Origin: Bacteroidaceae bacterium
Lineage (GTDB): Bacteria > Bacteroidota > Bacteroidia > Bacteroidales > Bacteroidaceae
Length of the DNA: 64,000 nucleotides
Direction of reading: 5' to 3'
Assembly (NCBI GenBank): GCA_017617235.1
Contig: JAFZWQ010000043.1
Coordinates: 1 to 64,000, forward strand
Shown here: positions 27,411 to 36,445 of the stretch, piece by piece
Layout: every line of letters starts with the position of its first letter
Position numbering within the stretch: the first letter of the stretch is position 1
Notes under the pieces: model-generated
Told to the model about the DNA's origin: nothing
Databases searched by the model: none
Seen by the model: the letters and a program-made list of their open reading frames with translations, nothing else
Position numbers and translations under genes: made by a program

Positions 27411-28204
27411 ACCGAGACCACTCCCTTAATAGCCGGCCACGGATCGTAACCCTCGAGTTGGAAGTCCTCGTATTGGAAGTCGAAAATACTCTTCACATCG
27501 GGATTAATAATCATACGCGGCAAAGCACGCGGTTCACGGCTGAGTTGAAGACGCACCTGATCGAGGTGGTTGGTATAGATATGTGTATCACCCGTGGTAT
27601 GAATGAACTCACCCGGACGAAGGCCACACACTTGGGCCATCATCATACACAAGAGCGCGTAGGAGGCAATATTGAAAGGCACGCCAAGAAAACAATCGGC
27701 ACTACGCTGATATAGTTGCAACGACAGACGACCATTTGCCACATAAAACTGGAAAAAAGCATGGCAGGGCGGCAAGTTCATATTGTCGATATCGGCCACA
27801 TTCCATGCCGAGACGATGATACGACGACTGTTGGGATTGTTCTTGATATCATCGACTGCCTGCTGTATCTGGTCTATGAAACCACCATTGTAGTCGGGCC
27901 ACGAGCGCCACTGGTATCCATAGATATGCCCCAAGTCGCCTGTAACAGGGTCGGCCCACTCGTTCCAAATGCGCACACCATGATCCTGCAGATACTTCAC
28001 ATTGGTATCTCCATTCAGGAACCACAGCAATTCGTAAATGATGCTTTTCAGGTGGACTTTCTTAGTAGTGAGCAAAGGGAAACCCTGCTCTAAATCGAAA
28101 CGCATTTGATGACCGAAGATGCTGATGGTTCCAGTGCCCGTCCGGTCACCTTTTTCCACGCCCTCGTCCAGTATGCGTTGTAATAAGTCGAGATATTGTT
28201 TCAT
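27407..28204 (-). CDS. thyA: Thymidylate synthase
   Basis: 265 residues, the usual length for ThyA. It contains [18 protein letters not shown], the catalytic-Cys loop [13 protein letters not shown], and [20 protein letters not shown]. It converts dUMP to dTMP using methylene-tetrahydrofolate and yields dihydrofolate, which the next-upstream folA product recycles. Four-base ATGA overlaps join it to folA and to the RsmF-like gene. Confidence 0.98.
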   Translation of the reverse strand: MKQYLDLLQRILDEGVEKGDRTGTGTISIFGHQMRFDLEQGFPLLTTKKVHLKSIIYELLWFLNGDTNVKYLQDHGVRIWNEWADPVTGDLGHIYGYQWRSWPDYNGGFIDQIQQAVDDIKNNPNSRRIIVSAWNVADIDNMNLPPCHAFFQFYVANGRLSLQLYQRSADCFLGVPFNIASYALLCMMMAQVCGLRPGEFIHTTGDTHIYTNHLDQVRLQLSREPRALPRMIINPDVKSIFDFQYEDFQLEGYDPWPAIKGVVSV

Positions 28205-28680
28205 GGTTTAACGTAATCAACAAATTGATAACGGAAGGCATGGCGTTCATCAGTCTCGTGTTGTTCCTTGGAAACAGGCACCCAATCCGAATAGTCAGGG
28301 AAAAAAGCATCGGCTTGGGCTGGTTCATCATCAATTTCCGTCAAGCACAAACGGTCGGCAAGGGGAAGAAACTGTTCATAGATACTGGCACCACCTATAA
28401 CAAAAACTTCCTCGTCGGCACGACATGCGGAAAGGACTTCTTCAATCGAGGCATACTTTTCTGCTCCCTCAAAAGAAACATCACCACGCGACAGGACTAT
28501 ATTACGTCGATTGGGCAAAGCGCCCTTGGGCAGCGATTCAAACGTACGTCGTCCCATAACGATGGTATGGCCTGTGGTAAGCGATTTAAAACGCTTAAGG
28601 TCATTGGGCAACCAATACAACAATTTGTTCTGGTAGCCAATGGCACGATTGCGTGCAACCGCAGCAATCAGACTTATCAT
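28201..28680 (-). CDS. folA: Dihydrofolate reductase
   Basis: 159 residues. [29 protein letters not shown] with the active-site Asp, [13 protein letters not shown] and [14 protein letters not shown] are the family motifs. It reduces dihydrofolate with NADPH. It overlaps both neighbours by 4 bp: the AsnC/Lrp regulator upstream and thyA downstream. Confidence 0.97.
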   Translation of the reverse strand: MISLIAAVARNRAIGYQNKLLYWLPNDLKRFKSLTTGHTIVMGRRTFESLPKGALPNRRNIVLSRGDVSFEGAEKYASIEEVLSACRADEEVFVIGGASIYEQFLPLADRLCLTEIDDEPAQADAFFPDYSDWVPVSKEQHETDERHAFRYQFVDYVKP

Positions 28681-29138
28681 GCCTGCTTATAAATAGTCAT
28701 TTGACGATGGATGGGTTCGTGGAAGGAAACCATCGTCTCGCTACGCTGAATACCGATACTCTGCAACTTGTCGCGGATGATGCGCAACAAGTGGGCATTA
28801 TCGTGGACATACAACTTAATAAACAAATCGTAGATGCCCGTTGTATAGTGGCACTCCACCACCTCGGGAATCAGTTTGAGTTCCGTAACCACGCGGATGG
28901 AGTCGGATGGGTCACGAAGTTGAATACCAACAAAGGCGCACGTTCCGTTCCCGACCTTCTCTGGGTCAAAAAGGTATTGCGAACCTTTGATGACACCCAT
29001 CTGCTGCATCTTCTGAATTCGCTGATGAATAGCAGCGCCCGACACCTTACACTTACGAGCCACTTCCAAAAAGGGAATGCGAGCATCGTTTGCTATCAAC
29101 TCAAGGATTTTCTCGTCCAGTTCGTCTAAAATTGTCAT
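28677..29138 (-). CDS. AsnC/Lrp family transcription regulator
   Basis: The start is set at ATG 29138 (MTILDELDEKIL), about 153 residues. An ATG at 29159 is disfavoured because it lies on the -7 box. An N-terminal helix-turn-helix (EVARKCKVSGAAIHQRIQKM) is followed by an RAM-type ligand domain (CAFVGIQLRD... GIYDLFIKLYV). Such proteins sense amino acids or related metabolites as multimers. It is the first gene of the folA-thyA-RsmF group and overlaps folA by 4 bp; whether it regulates the group is unknown. Confidence 0.9.
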   Translation of the reverse strand: MTILDELDEKILELIANDARIPFLEVARKCKVSGAAIHQRIQKMQQMGVIKGSQYLFDPEKVGNGTCAFVGIQLRDPSDSIRVVTELKLIPEVVECHYTTGIYDLFIKLYVHDNAHLLRIIRDKLQSIGIQRSETMVSFHEPIHRQMTIYKQA

Positions 29139-29158
29139 ATTATTCGATTTAATGTCCA

Positions 29159-29166
29159 CAAAGATA
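29159..29166 (-). promoter_or_regulatory. -7 box upstream of the AsnC/Lrp gene
   Basis: TATCTTTG on minus, 20 bp before ATG 29138. It supports the shorter start of the regulator. Confidence 0.55.
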
Positions 29167-29210
29167 ATAAATTTTTATGAAACCGGCATCTTAAATTACA
29201 AATTATTGCA

Positions 29211-29247
29211 AAACAAAAAAGGCTGAGTCCCTAACAGACTCAGCCCT
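29211..29247 (-). terminator. Terminator of the ExbB/ExbD unit
   Basis: On minus GGCTGAGTC (29245-29237) pairs with GACTCAGCC (29229-29221), followed by TTTTTTGTTT. Perfect 9-bp stem. Confidence 0.88.
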
Positions 29248-29269
29248 AATACATAGATTATCCGTCTTA

Positions 29270-29722
29270 TTAGTTCCTGTGCGTTGAAGAATAGTTAACC
29301 TTCAAGGCCCAAGACTTACGCAGAACCTCCTTGATATCAGTAATGTAACCCATCTGAGTTCTCTGGTCAGCCTTGATGGATATAACCTGAGCACTCTGAT
29401 CAGACATCGACTGACGCTCCTGATAAACAAAGTCCATCACTTCGCTGGGCTCAGCATAACGGTCATTCAACTGAATACGCGTTGAACTACCAAACTGGGC
29501 ACGCAACTGATCCGTTGGAGGACCAACATAGATAAAGGATACTGCAGACTTCTTTTCGAGCTTCTCAAGTTCAGTACCTGCAGGTACTACGAACTTCACC
29601 TTCAATGTAACCTCACGCATAGTGGTTACAATCATGAAGAAGAACAGAATGGTGAAAATCAAGTCAGGCAGAGATGAGGTATTCATCTCCGGCATTTCAC
29701 GACTACCTTTTTTCTTTGCCAT
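29270..29722 (-). CDS. exbD: ExbD/TolR family protein (second copy)
   Basis: 150 residues: a short cytosolic head rich in Lys, one membrane helix (LPDLIFTILFFFMIVTTM, with the conserved Asp of the proton path), and a periplasmic domain. With ExbB it should form the proton-driven motor for TonB. Two bases separate it from the other ExbD gene; a strong terminator follows. Confidence 0.92.
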   Translation of the reverse strand: MAKKKGSREMPEMNTSSLPDLIFTILFFFMIVTTMREVTLKVKFVVPAGTELEKLEKKSAVSFIYVGPPTDQLRAQFGSSTRIQLNDRYAEPSEVMDFVYQERQSMSDQSAQVISIKADQRTQMGYITDIKEVLRKSWALKVNYSSTHRN

Positions 29723-29724
29723 AA

Positions 29725-30324
29725 TTAGTTCCCTCCATAGTTTTTAGGTTCAGCCTCGGAAATCTTCTGAGGATAATATGTACGAATCGCAACCTTCTGT
29801 TCATCGGTCAGTGCAGCATATACACGACCAAACTTCTGCTTGGACAATTCATCGCGCAGTTCGTTATAGGCTGCCACCAATTCATTCTGTACCTGGAAGT
29901 ACATATTGTATGGGGTACCACGGTCGGTCTGCACGGAGATAACGTGCTTGTCTGTCAAAGCACACATACCCAACAAGGGAATATTGATGGGGTGCTTTTC
30001 GGGCAGGACACTCAGGTTATTCTCGTTCTTGATGAATTGCTTCGCACGACCACGTAACTCGCGGATATCAACATAGCTGGAAGCTGTGCCGTCCTTTACC
30101 CACAGGAAACCCTGGGCATTAATACGGACTTCCATCACATTACGCTCCTTAATCTTCAACTCTTGCTTAATCTCCTCGTCTTCTGGAGGCTGGGGCAAAC
30201 GACGTGCAAGACCCATATCCGTATCCATAGAGGTGGTTATCAAGAAGAAGATAAGCAGGATGAAAGAAATGTCCGCAGTAGAACTGGCATTCAGTCCTGG
30301 TACTTTTCTTTTTTTCTTTGCCAT
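29725..30324 (-). CDS. exbD: ExbD/TolR family protein (first copy)
   Basis: 199 residues, with the single membrane helix TADISFILLIFFLITTSMD carrying the key Asp, then a longer periplasmic part than its neighbour. Paired ExbD genes are common in Bacteroidetes TonB systems. It is flanked by the membrane protein at 30346 and the second ExbD. Confidence 0.92.
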   Translation of the reverse strand: MAKKKRKVPGLNASSTADISFILLIFFLITTSMDTDMGLARRLPQPPEDEEIKQELKIKERNVMEVRINAQGFLWVKDGTASSYVDIRELRGRAKQFIKNENNLSVLPEKHPINIPLLGMCALTDKHVISVQTDRGTPYNMYFQVQNELVAAYNELRDELSKQKFGRVYAALTDEQKVAIRTYYPQKISEAEPKNYGGN

Positions 30325-30345
30325 ATCTCGCTGAGATTATTCGTT

Positions 30346-30846
30346 TTACTTCTTTGAAGCACTCTTAGTCATTACACCAGTACTGGCGACAACGACAGCA
30401 ACGATAGATGCAACTGCCAGGAAGTAGATTTCAACCATAAAGGCATCAACCATAGTCACCATACCACCCGACGTAGTAACACCACTTGAAGTTGTGAAAG
30501 GCTCCTCGCCAAGATTGAGTACATAACCTGCAACAAATGCCAAAAGCGTAACAACCGCAGTTACCACAACAATCTTGGAACCAGCAATACCTGTGGCTTC
30601 TTTCTCGTCACTTCCAGCTGCGCTACGGGCACTCTTAACGAGGCTCCATACCATCAGACAGAATGTGGCCACGCCCAACAGGTACATAAGTATCATAAGC
30701 GCATTGGTCATCATGGGAGCGTTCTTATCAGCTGCAATCTCCATGTCAACATTGTCATAGCCAATAGAGAAGAACAGAAGGAACACGAGTACGATGAGTC
30801 CACATATTGCGTACAATACGAGATTGGATATTTTCTGTAATTTCAT
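30346..30846 (-). CDS. Small membrane protein of the ExbB/ExbD unit, unknown function
   Basis: 166 residues with four probable membrane helices (LVLYAICGLIVLVFLLFFSIG; MILMYLLGVATFCLMVWSL; IVVVTAVVTLLAFVAGYVL; AVASIVAVVVAS, quoted in part) and a basic C-terminus. I recognise no catalytic motif. Its place between exbB and the two exbD genes suggests it is an accessory part of the TonB-energising motor. Confidence 0.8.
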   Translation of the reverse strand: MKLQKISNLVLYAICGLIVLVFLLFFSIGYDNVDMEIAADKNAPMMTNALMILMYLLGVATFCLMVWSLVKSARSAAGSDEKEATGIAGSKIVVVTAVVTLLAFVAGYVLNLGEEPFTTSSGVTTSGGMVTMVDAFMVEIYFLAVASIVAVVVASTGVMTKSASKK

Positions 30847-30890
30847 AACTACTCTCCTTAATAATTAAAGAATGAGAGAATAAAGGTTAA

Positions 30891-31727
30891 TTACTTCTGG
30901 CACTTGGGTGACTTAACGCACATGGTCAGCAGTTCCTGAGCGGCCTCTTCCATGTTTGCAGTCAAGCCTTCGATGCTACCCAAGATGAAGTTGTAGAACA
31001 ACTGCAGAATCAGGGCAACAACGATACCGAAGATGGTTGTAATCAGGGCCACCTTCATACCACCAGCCACAACGGTAGGAGAAATATCACCAGCCTTCTC
31101 AATCGTATCGAAGGCCATAACCATACCGATCACAGTTCCAAGGAATCCCAGAGAAGGAGCGGAAGCAATGAAGAAGGTAATCCAAGAGCAGTGCTGTTCG
31201 AGGTAAGAGCCCTGAATTTCAGCCTCTGTATTGATGGCACGCTCGATAGAAGAAATATCGTTCTGTTCCTTGCTGTTCAAGCAAACCAAAGCCTTGCGAG
31301 ATACCTGAGCCACAGGACCACGAGTAGCCTTACAGAGTTCAATAGCCTCTTCTACCTTGTCTGCACCAACAAGAGCTGCCAAGTCACCCATGAACTTGCG
31401 GGTGTTAACCTGAGCCAGAGTCAGATAAATAACGCGCTCAATGCAGAATGCAAGACCCAGGACCAAAGCCAGGGCAACAAGAGACATAAAGCCTGCGTCA
31501 CCTTCGATAAACTTTGTCTTCAGCACTTTGTGAAGACTTTCGCTTTCTTCCTCAACGACGGGAGTTTCAACAGCTTCAACGGCAGCCTCAGCAGCAGCAG
31601 TGTCTACAGCAGCAGTGTCTACCTGTTCAGTAGCGGCCTCTTCAGCCTCTTCCTGTGCCATCACGTTAGAAGTTGCAGCAAAAGAACAAGCAGCAACCAA
31701 TGCAACAATTGCAAATAACTTTTTCAT
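30891..31727 (-). CDS. exbB: MotA/TolQ/ExbB proton channel protein with exported acidic head
   Basis: 278 residues. The ExbB core begins near residue 75 (GFMSLVALALVLGLAFCIERV), continues with the GPVAQVSRKAL region, and has the two channel helices (LGFLGTVIGMVMAFDTIEKAG; VALITTIFGIVVALILQLFY, quoted in part). Unusually, it has a cleavable signal peptide (ACSFAATSNVMAQ) followed by about 40 Ala/Glu-rich residues (EEAEEAATEQVDTAAV), so the head should lie in the periplasm. It is the first gene of the exbB-x-exbD-exbD unit, 60 bp after tRNA-Ser. Confidence 0.92.
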   Translation of the reverse strand: MKKLFAIVALVAACSFAATSNVMAQEEAEEAATEQVDTAAVDTAAAEAAVEAVETPVVEEESESLHKVLKTKFIEGDAGFMSLVALALVLGLAFCIERVIYLTLAQVNTRKFMGDLAALVGADKVEEAIELCKATRGPVAQVSRKALVCLNSKEQNDISSIERAINTEAEIQGSYLEQHCSWITFFIASAPSLGFLGTVIGMVMAFDTIEKAGDISPTVVAGGMKVALITTIFGIVVALILQLFYNFILGSIEGLTANMEEAAQELLTMCVKSPKCQK

Positions 31728-31786
31728 TGTTTTTTTGATTTTAAAGTTAATTATTAATTATTTATGTGTTCATTCATTATATTACG

Positions 31787-31874
31787 CGGAGAGACGGGGA
31801 TTCGAACCCCGGATACGCTTTTGACGTATACACGCTTTCCAGGCGTGCCTCTTCAGCCACTCGAGCATCTCTCC
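31787..31874 (-). tRNA. tRNA-Ser (GGA)
   Basis: 88 nt on minus. Acceptor stem GGAGAGA/TCTCTCC with discriminator G, anticodon stem CACGC/GCGTG with loop CTGGAAA (anticodon GGA), a long variable arm and T-loop GGTTCGAATCC. The long variable arm is the class II hallmark of tRNA-Ser. CCA is not encoded. Confidence 0.95.
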
Positions 31875-32005
31875 ATTACGGTGTTTCCGGACACAATATG
31901 CCCTCTGCACCGTTATTCGGAGTGCAAGTTACGAAAAAAAAGTGAACTGCACACGTTTTCTCATACAATTTTATTAATTTTTCGTTAAAATGTATCTTTC
32001 TGGAC

Positions 32006-32779
32006 TCACATAGGCAGGCCAAATAGCCTTTTCGCTGTACTTGTGGTTACATTATCTACCACCGAAACGTCACATCCATACACCTCCGCCAAACGTTGTG
32101 CAACATACACGACATAGGCACTTTCATTTCGTTTCCCTCTATGTGGCACCGGAGCCAAATATGGAGAATCCGTCTCCATAACAACACGTTCCAAGGGAAC
32201 AGTCCTCAGCACTTCGGGTAAAGTAGACTTTTTGTATGTCAACACGCCACCTATGCCCAACACAAAGCCTTCAAACGACAATAGTTCTGCAGCCTCCTCA
32301 CACGTTCCTCCGAAACAATGAAAAATCCCCGACAAATTATCTGCACGGTGACGTTCCATTGCCTCTACCAGCTCGCGATGAGCAGAACGGCAATGAATGA
32401 CCAAGGGCAGGTTATAGTCGCGCGCCCAGCATATTTGTCGTTCCAAAGCCTCTATCTGTTGTTTACGAAAAGTATCATCCCAGTAGAAATCAAGTCCGAC
32501 CTCACCTATTGCAAGGAAAGAATGTGGTTTTTCTAACAAATCCTCCATCTCATCCAAACGCGTCTGATAATCCTCCCGAATATCCTCGGGATGTAATCCA
32601 ATCATGGGGAAGCAGAATTGGGGATAGGCCCGACAAAGTTCTAACATAGGCAACACCGAATCCGCATTGATATTGGGCAACAGAATAGCCTCGACCCCAG
32701 CCTGACGGGCACGCTCCACCACGAAGTCGCGATCTTCATCAAACTCGGGGCCATAAATGTGGCTGTGGGTATCTATCAT
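32006..32779 (-). CDS. TatD family metal-dependent hydrolase/DNase
   Basis: 257 residues. IDTHSHIYG, GEVGLDFYWDDTFRKQ, LPLVIHCRSAHRELVEAM, IFHCFGG and VMETDSPYLAPVPHRGKRNE give the TatD metal-binding set of the amidohydrolase fold. Members are cytosolic 3'-5' exonucleases or deoxyribonucleases linked to DNA repair. It starts 17 bp after the polyprenyl synthase gene, so the two are probably co-transcribed. Confidence 0.94.
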   Translation of the reverse strand: MIDTHSHIYGPEFDEDRDFVVERARQAGVEAILLPNINADSVLPMLELCRAYPQFCFPMIGLHPEDIREDYQTRLDEMEDLLEKPHSFLAIGEVGLDFYWDDTFRKQQIEALERQICWARDYNLPLVIHCRSAHRELVEAMERHRADNLSGIFHCFGGTCEEAAELLSFEGFVLGIGGVLTYKKSTLPEVLRTVPLERVVMETDSPYLAPVPHRGKRNESAYVVYVAQRLAEVYGCDVSVVDNVTTSTAKRLFGLPM

Positions 32780-32795
32780 GAATAATAACTATAGG

Positions 32796-33770
32796 TTAGC
32801 TTTGGCGGTTAAGCATTTCGCGGGCATACAACCATAGGTTTTGCTTGGTAGCTTCAGGCAAATTCACCTTAGCCAAACTTTTCTCAGCCAAATCATAATA
32901 ATACTGAATCTTCTGCTGAGCCAACTGGGGAATGCCTATTTCATCATACAGATGAGTTACGGCGGCTATTTTTTCTTCCTCGTCATAGGTCGTTGCCGTC
33001 AACCACTTCGTCAGTTCACAGCGTTGTTCATCGTTTGCACGCAACTGTGCATTGATAAGCATATAGGTTTTCTTGTTGCACAGGATATCGCCTCCAATGC
33101 GTTTACCAAAAACCTTAAAGTCTCCATACACATCAAGGTAGTCGTCCTGTAATTGGAAAGCCAAACCTATCTGTTCGCCAAAATCGTACAAAGCATCAGC
33201 ATCAGCAGTCGGTGCCCCGGCCAAAATGGCCCCAATCTTCAAGGCACAAGCCAAGAGTACGGACGTTTTCAATCGAATCATTTCAATGTACTCGTCCTCA
33301 GTCACATCATTACGGGTCTCGAACTCTATGTCATACTGTTGGCCTTCTCCGATTTCCAGGGCTGTCTCTGTGAATTGTTCCATCACCTGGGGCAACATCT
33401 CAGGCTGACACTGTGCCATCCGTTGGTAAGCCAAGACAAGCATGGAATCGCCACTTAGGATGGCCGCATTCTCATCCCACTTCTTATGCACTGTGGGATG
33501 TCCGCGACGCACATCGGCCCTATCCATCAAATCATCGTGCAACAACGTATAATTATGATAGGTTTCCAGACCCAGAGCCGGCATCATAATGGAATCCACA
33601 TCCTCGCGATAAAGATTGTAACCCATCAGCATCAGCACGGGACGTATACGTTTACCACCCAAAGACAGCACATAACGAATGGGAGCATAAAGTCCTGCCG
33701 GTTCACGATCATAAGGCAAAGCTGCTAAAGCCGTATTTACCTTTTCCAATATTTGCGCGCTCGTGTACAT
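32796..33770 (-). CDS. Trans-isoprenyl diphosphate synthase
   Basis: The start is taken at ATG 33770 (MYTSAQILEKVNTAL); the upstream ATG 33803 runs into the tonB terminator hairpin. About 324 residues. Two Asp-rich motifs are present, LLHDDLMDRADVRRG and LQDDYLDVYGD, plus GGKRIRPVL at the N-terminus. It condenses isopentenyl diphosphate with allylic diphosphates to farnesyl/geranylgeranyl or longer chains in isoprenoid and quinone synthesis; chain length cannot be judged from sequence alone. Confidence 0.93.
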   Translation of the reverse strand: MYTSAQILEKVNTALAALPYDREPAGLYAPIRYVLSLGGKRIRPVLMLMGYNLYREDVDSIMMPALGLETYHNYTLLHDDLMDRADVRRGHPTVHKKWDENAAILSGDSMLVLAYQRMAQCQPEMLPQVMEQFTETALEIGEGQQYDIEFETRNDVTEDEYIEMIRLKTSVLLACALKIGAILAGAPTADADALYDFGEQIGLAFQLQDDYLDVYGDFKVFGKRIGGDILCNKKTYMLINAQLRANDEQRCELTKWLTATTYDEEEKIAAVTHLYDEIGIPQLAQQKIQYYYDLAEKSLAKVNLPEATKQNLWLYAREMLNRQS

Positions 33771-33790
33771 ATAATATAAATTAAAGTCAA

Positions 33791-33819
33791 AAAAGGCTGC
33801 CATTGCGGGCAGCCTTTTA
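33791..33819 (-). terminator. Terminator of tonB
   Basis: On minus GGCTGCC (33814-33808) pairs with GGCAGCC (33801-33795), followed by TTTTTTGAC. Confidence 0.85.
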
Positions 33820-33835
33820 TTGCTATACTCCTATA

Positions 33836-34552
33836 TTAGCTCAGACGGAACATAACGGGAAGCACATAACGCATGCGCACGGGTTTGTTACCCTGACGGG
33901 CAGGCTTCCACTTAGGCATGCTCTTAACCACGCGCTCTGCCTCTTGTGACAGATGTTGGTCGGGCGAGCGAAGCACCTTCACATCAACGATGGAACCGTC
34001 CTTGTTGATTACGAACTGTACACTAACACGTCCCTGAATGTTCTGTTCCTGACAGATGGGAGGATACTTAATGTTCTTGTTCAACCAAGCGTATACATCA
34101 CCAGGGAATTCGGCACTCTCCTCAGGAACATCGAGGATGCGGTCATCATCAACTTCTTCGACCACGGGAGCAGGAGGACCTGCAACCACAGCGGTAGGAG
34201 CTCCTGTACCCACAACAGATACAATACTCTGGTTCACTTCCTCTGTAGTCTGGATTTCCTCTTCAGGGATTTCCACTTCGTCCTTCACCACATCCAAGAT
34301 TTCAGGCGACATTGGAGCTGCCTGTGGAGGAGGAGCCTGCATGGGCTGTTCCTGCTTGGTGATGGGAATCATGTCCTCTTCAACGGCCATATCATAGATG
34401 GGCTCGTTGCTCTCGTCAAGCTTAATCTCACGCTGGGTCCACTCGAATGCCACAAAGATGGCAGCAAGCACAAGCACATAGCCAATCAATAGACTGGTCC
34501 ACGACTGACCCTGAAGTTCGTCGTTAAGGTTTCTTTCTTCTACGTTTTCCAT
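33836..34552 (-). CDS. tonB: Energy transducer TonB
   Basis: The start is set at ATG 34552 (MENVEERNLND), about 238 residues. A single N-terminal membrane helix (LIGYVLVLAAIFVAFEW) is followed by a Pro/Glu/Val-rich periplasmic spacer (PMQAPPPQAAPMSP) and a C-terminal TonB domain (RVSVQFVINKDGSIVDVKVL; KWKPARQGNKPVRMRYVLPV) that contacts outer-membrane receptors. A -7 box, TACATTTG, lies at 34592-34585 on minus. It works with the ExbB/ExbD proteins encoded 2-5 kb further along on the same strand. Confidence 0.95.
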   Translation of the reverse strand: MENVEERNLNDELQGQSWTSLLIGYVLVLAAIFVAFEWTQREIKLDESNEPIYDMAVEEDMIPITKQEQPMQAPPPQAAPMSPEILDVVKDEVEIPEEEIQTTEEVNQSIVSVVGTGAPTAVVAGPPAPVVEEVDDDRILDVPEESAEFPGDVYAWLNKNIKYPPICQEQNIQGRVSVQFVINKDGSIVDVKVLRSPDQHLSQEAERVVKSMPKWKPARQGNKPVRMRYVLPVMFRLS

Positions 34553-34719
34553 ATAGATTTCTGTTAATTTCATTACTTCGGGAACAAATGTAACACATTT
34601 TTTTTATTTATGTTCGTTTCTGCACGCTTTTTTTTCCCTTTTCATACATTTTTACGTTCCCAACGCAACTTTTATAGGACTTTTGACGTTAAAGATGAGG
34701 TAGTATCTCGAAAAAAATG

Positions 34720-34727
34720 TATCTTTG
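34720..34727 (+). promoter_or_regulatory. -7 box upstream of porQ
   Basis: TATCTTTG, 18 bp before ATG 34746; no clear -33 box at standard spacing. It favours ATG 34746 over the in-frame alternative at 34725. Confidence 0.5.
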
Positions 34728-34745
34728 AGGAGTAAAAACGAAAAA

Positions 34746-35726
34746 ATGAAGACATACCGCATAACACTTCTTACTTTCTTCCTTCTTACCGCCCAGTTTA
34801 TGAGGGGGCAAGAAAGCGGCAGTGTCTTCAATTTCCTCAACCTACCTACCTCGTCGCACACCACTGCCTTAGGTGGAAGGAACATCTCCTTAATCGAAGA
34901 CGACGCTTCGATGATATTCCAGAACCCAACGGCATTAGCCAGTGTCAGCAACAACACCATGAACCTGAACTTCATGACCTACATGCGTGGTAGCAAAACG
35001 GGCAGTGCTTCCTTCGTACGCATTGCCGGAAAGCGAGGTACATGGGGTGCAGGCATTCAGTTCATGGGATATGGTTCCATGAAAGAGACGTTAGAAACCG
35101 GCGAGGTTCTGGGAGAGATGCATGCTTTGGACATGGCCATCAACGGCATGTATAGCTACAGCCTCAGCGACCGATGGGTAGGTGCCGCTACGGGTAAAAT
35201 CATATATTCCAAATATGCCGACTACACGTCCTGTGGACTGGCCGTCGACCTGGGTTTGAACTATTACGATGAGGAGCACGACTTCTCCCTTTCTGCCGTA
35301 GCCGCGAACTTGGGCAGTCAGGTAAAGGCCTTCGGCGAGGACCACGAACGTTTACCGTTCAACCTTCAACTGGGTTTCTCCAAGAGTTTGGGACATGCTC
35401 CCATACGCTTTAGCGTAACGATGGTCGACCTTAGCCGCTGGTCATCGAACTATTATTACCATGTGAGTAAGAAGCCAAAAGGCGGCAACATACTGATGAA
35501 CCACTTCTGCTTTGGCGTGGACATCATCCCCACAAAGCAATTCTATATTGCAGCGGGCTTCAATTTCCGTCGGGCCTATGAAATGAAGGCCGCAGGTTCA
35601 AGTCATGCTGCAGGACTGTCGGCAGGTGCCGGGCTGAACATCAAGAAAGTGAAGTTTGGACTAGCCTATGCCAAATACCACGTTAGCAGCCCAACTGTGG
35701 CCGTAAGCATTAGTTACAGTCTGTAA
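34746..35726 (+). CDS. porQ: PorQ, type IX secretion system outer-membrane barrel
   Basis: About 326 residues from MKTYRITLLTFFLL with signal peptide ending FMRGQ. NFLNLPTSSHTTALGGRNIS and IFQNPTAL at the start, with later beta-barrel strands ending AVSISYSL, match PorQ, an outer-membrane barrel needed for attachment of type IX cargo. It leads the plus-strand group porQ-cmk-ispH (29 bp to cmk). Its presence agrees with the cargo-like C-terminal tails on the endonuclease I protein and the 1717-residue protein in this window. Confidence 0.9.
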   Translation: MKTYRITLLTFFLLTAQFMRGQESGSVFNFLNLPTSSHTTALGGRNISLIEDDASMIFQNPTALASVSNNTMNLNFMTYMRGSKTGSASFVRIAGKRGTWGAGIQFMGYGSMKETLETGEVLGEMHALDMAINGMYSYSLSDRWVGAATGKIIYSKYADYTSCGLAVDLGLNYYDEEHDFSLSAVAANLGSQVKAFGEDHERLPFNLQLGFSKSLGHAPIRFSVTMVDLSRWSSNYYYHVSKKPKGGNILMNHFCFGVDIIPTKQFYIAAGFNFRRAYEMKAAGSSHAAGLSAGAGLNIKKVKFGLAYAKYHVSSPTVAVSISYSL

Positions 35727-35755
35727 GAAGCAAAAAATGAAAAAGATATAAGACC

Positions 35756-36445
35756 ATGAAGAGAATTACTATTGCCATTGACGGATACTCGTCGTGCGGA
35801 AAAAGTACGATGGCCAAGGACCTGGCGCGTGAGATTGGGTATGTCTATGTTGACAGTGGTGCCATGTATCGTACCGTTGCCCTATACGCTTTGGACAACG
35901 GCATCATCAAGGATGGAAAAATCGATGAGGCCCGTTTGCAAGAAGAGATGAAGAACATCGAGATTTCCTTCCAGTTCAATCCCGAACGCGGAAGGCCCGA
36001 CACCTACCTGAATGGGAAACGGGTGGAAGACCGCATCCGCACCCTAGAAGTCAGCAACCACGTCAGCCCCGTGGCTGCATTGGGATTCGTACGCGAAGAG
36101 ATGGTGCGCCAGCAACAGCGTATGGGACAGGAAGGCGGTATCATCATGGACGGACGTGACATCGGCACCACCGTATTCCCACATGCCGAACTAAAGATTT
36201 TCGTTACTGCCAGCGCCGAGATACGTGCCCAGCGCCGATACGACGAACTGACCGCCAAAGGCGAGGCCTGCGACATGAAGGAAATCCTGCGCAATGTCGA
36301 GGAACGAGACTACATCGACACCCACCGCGATATCAGTCCGCTGCGACAGGCCGACGATGCGCTTGTGCTCGACAACAGCCACCTGACCATCGAAGAGCAG
36401 AAACAATGGCTGTTGGATGCTTATAAACGTGCTACAGCAGGGTGA
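35756..36445 (+). CDS. cmk: Cytidylate kinase
   Basis: 229 residues. P-loop [43 protein letters not shown] and RAQRRYDEL identify CMP/dCMP kinase, which phosphorylates (d)CMP with ATP. Its TGA overlaps the GTG start of ispH (GTGA), so the two are translationally coupled. Confidence 0.97.
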   Translation: MKRITIAIDGYSSCGKSTMAKDLAREIGYVYVDSGAMYRTVALYALDNGIIKDGKIDEARLQEEMKNIEISFQFNPERGRPDTYLNGKRVEDRIRTLEVSNHVSPVAALGFVREEMVRQQQRMGQEGGIIMDGRDIGTTVFPHAELKIFVTASAEIRAQRRYDELTAKGEACDMKEILRNVEERDYIDTHRDISPLRQADDALVLDNSHLTIEEQKQWLLDAYKRATAG

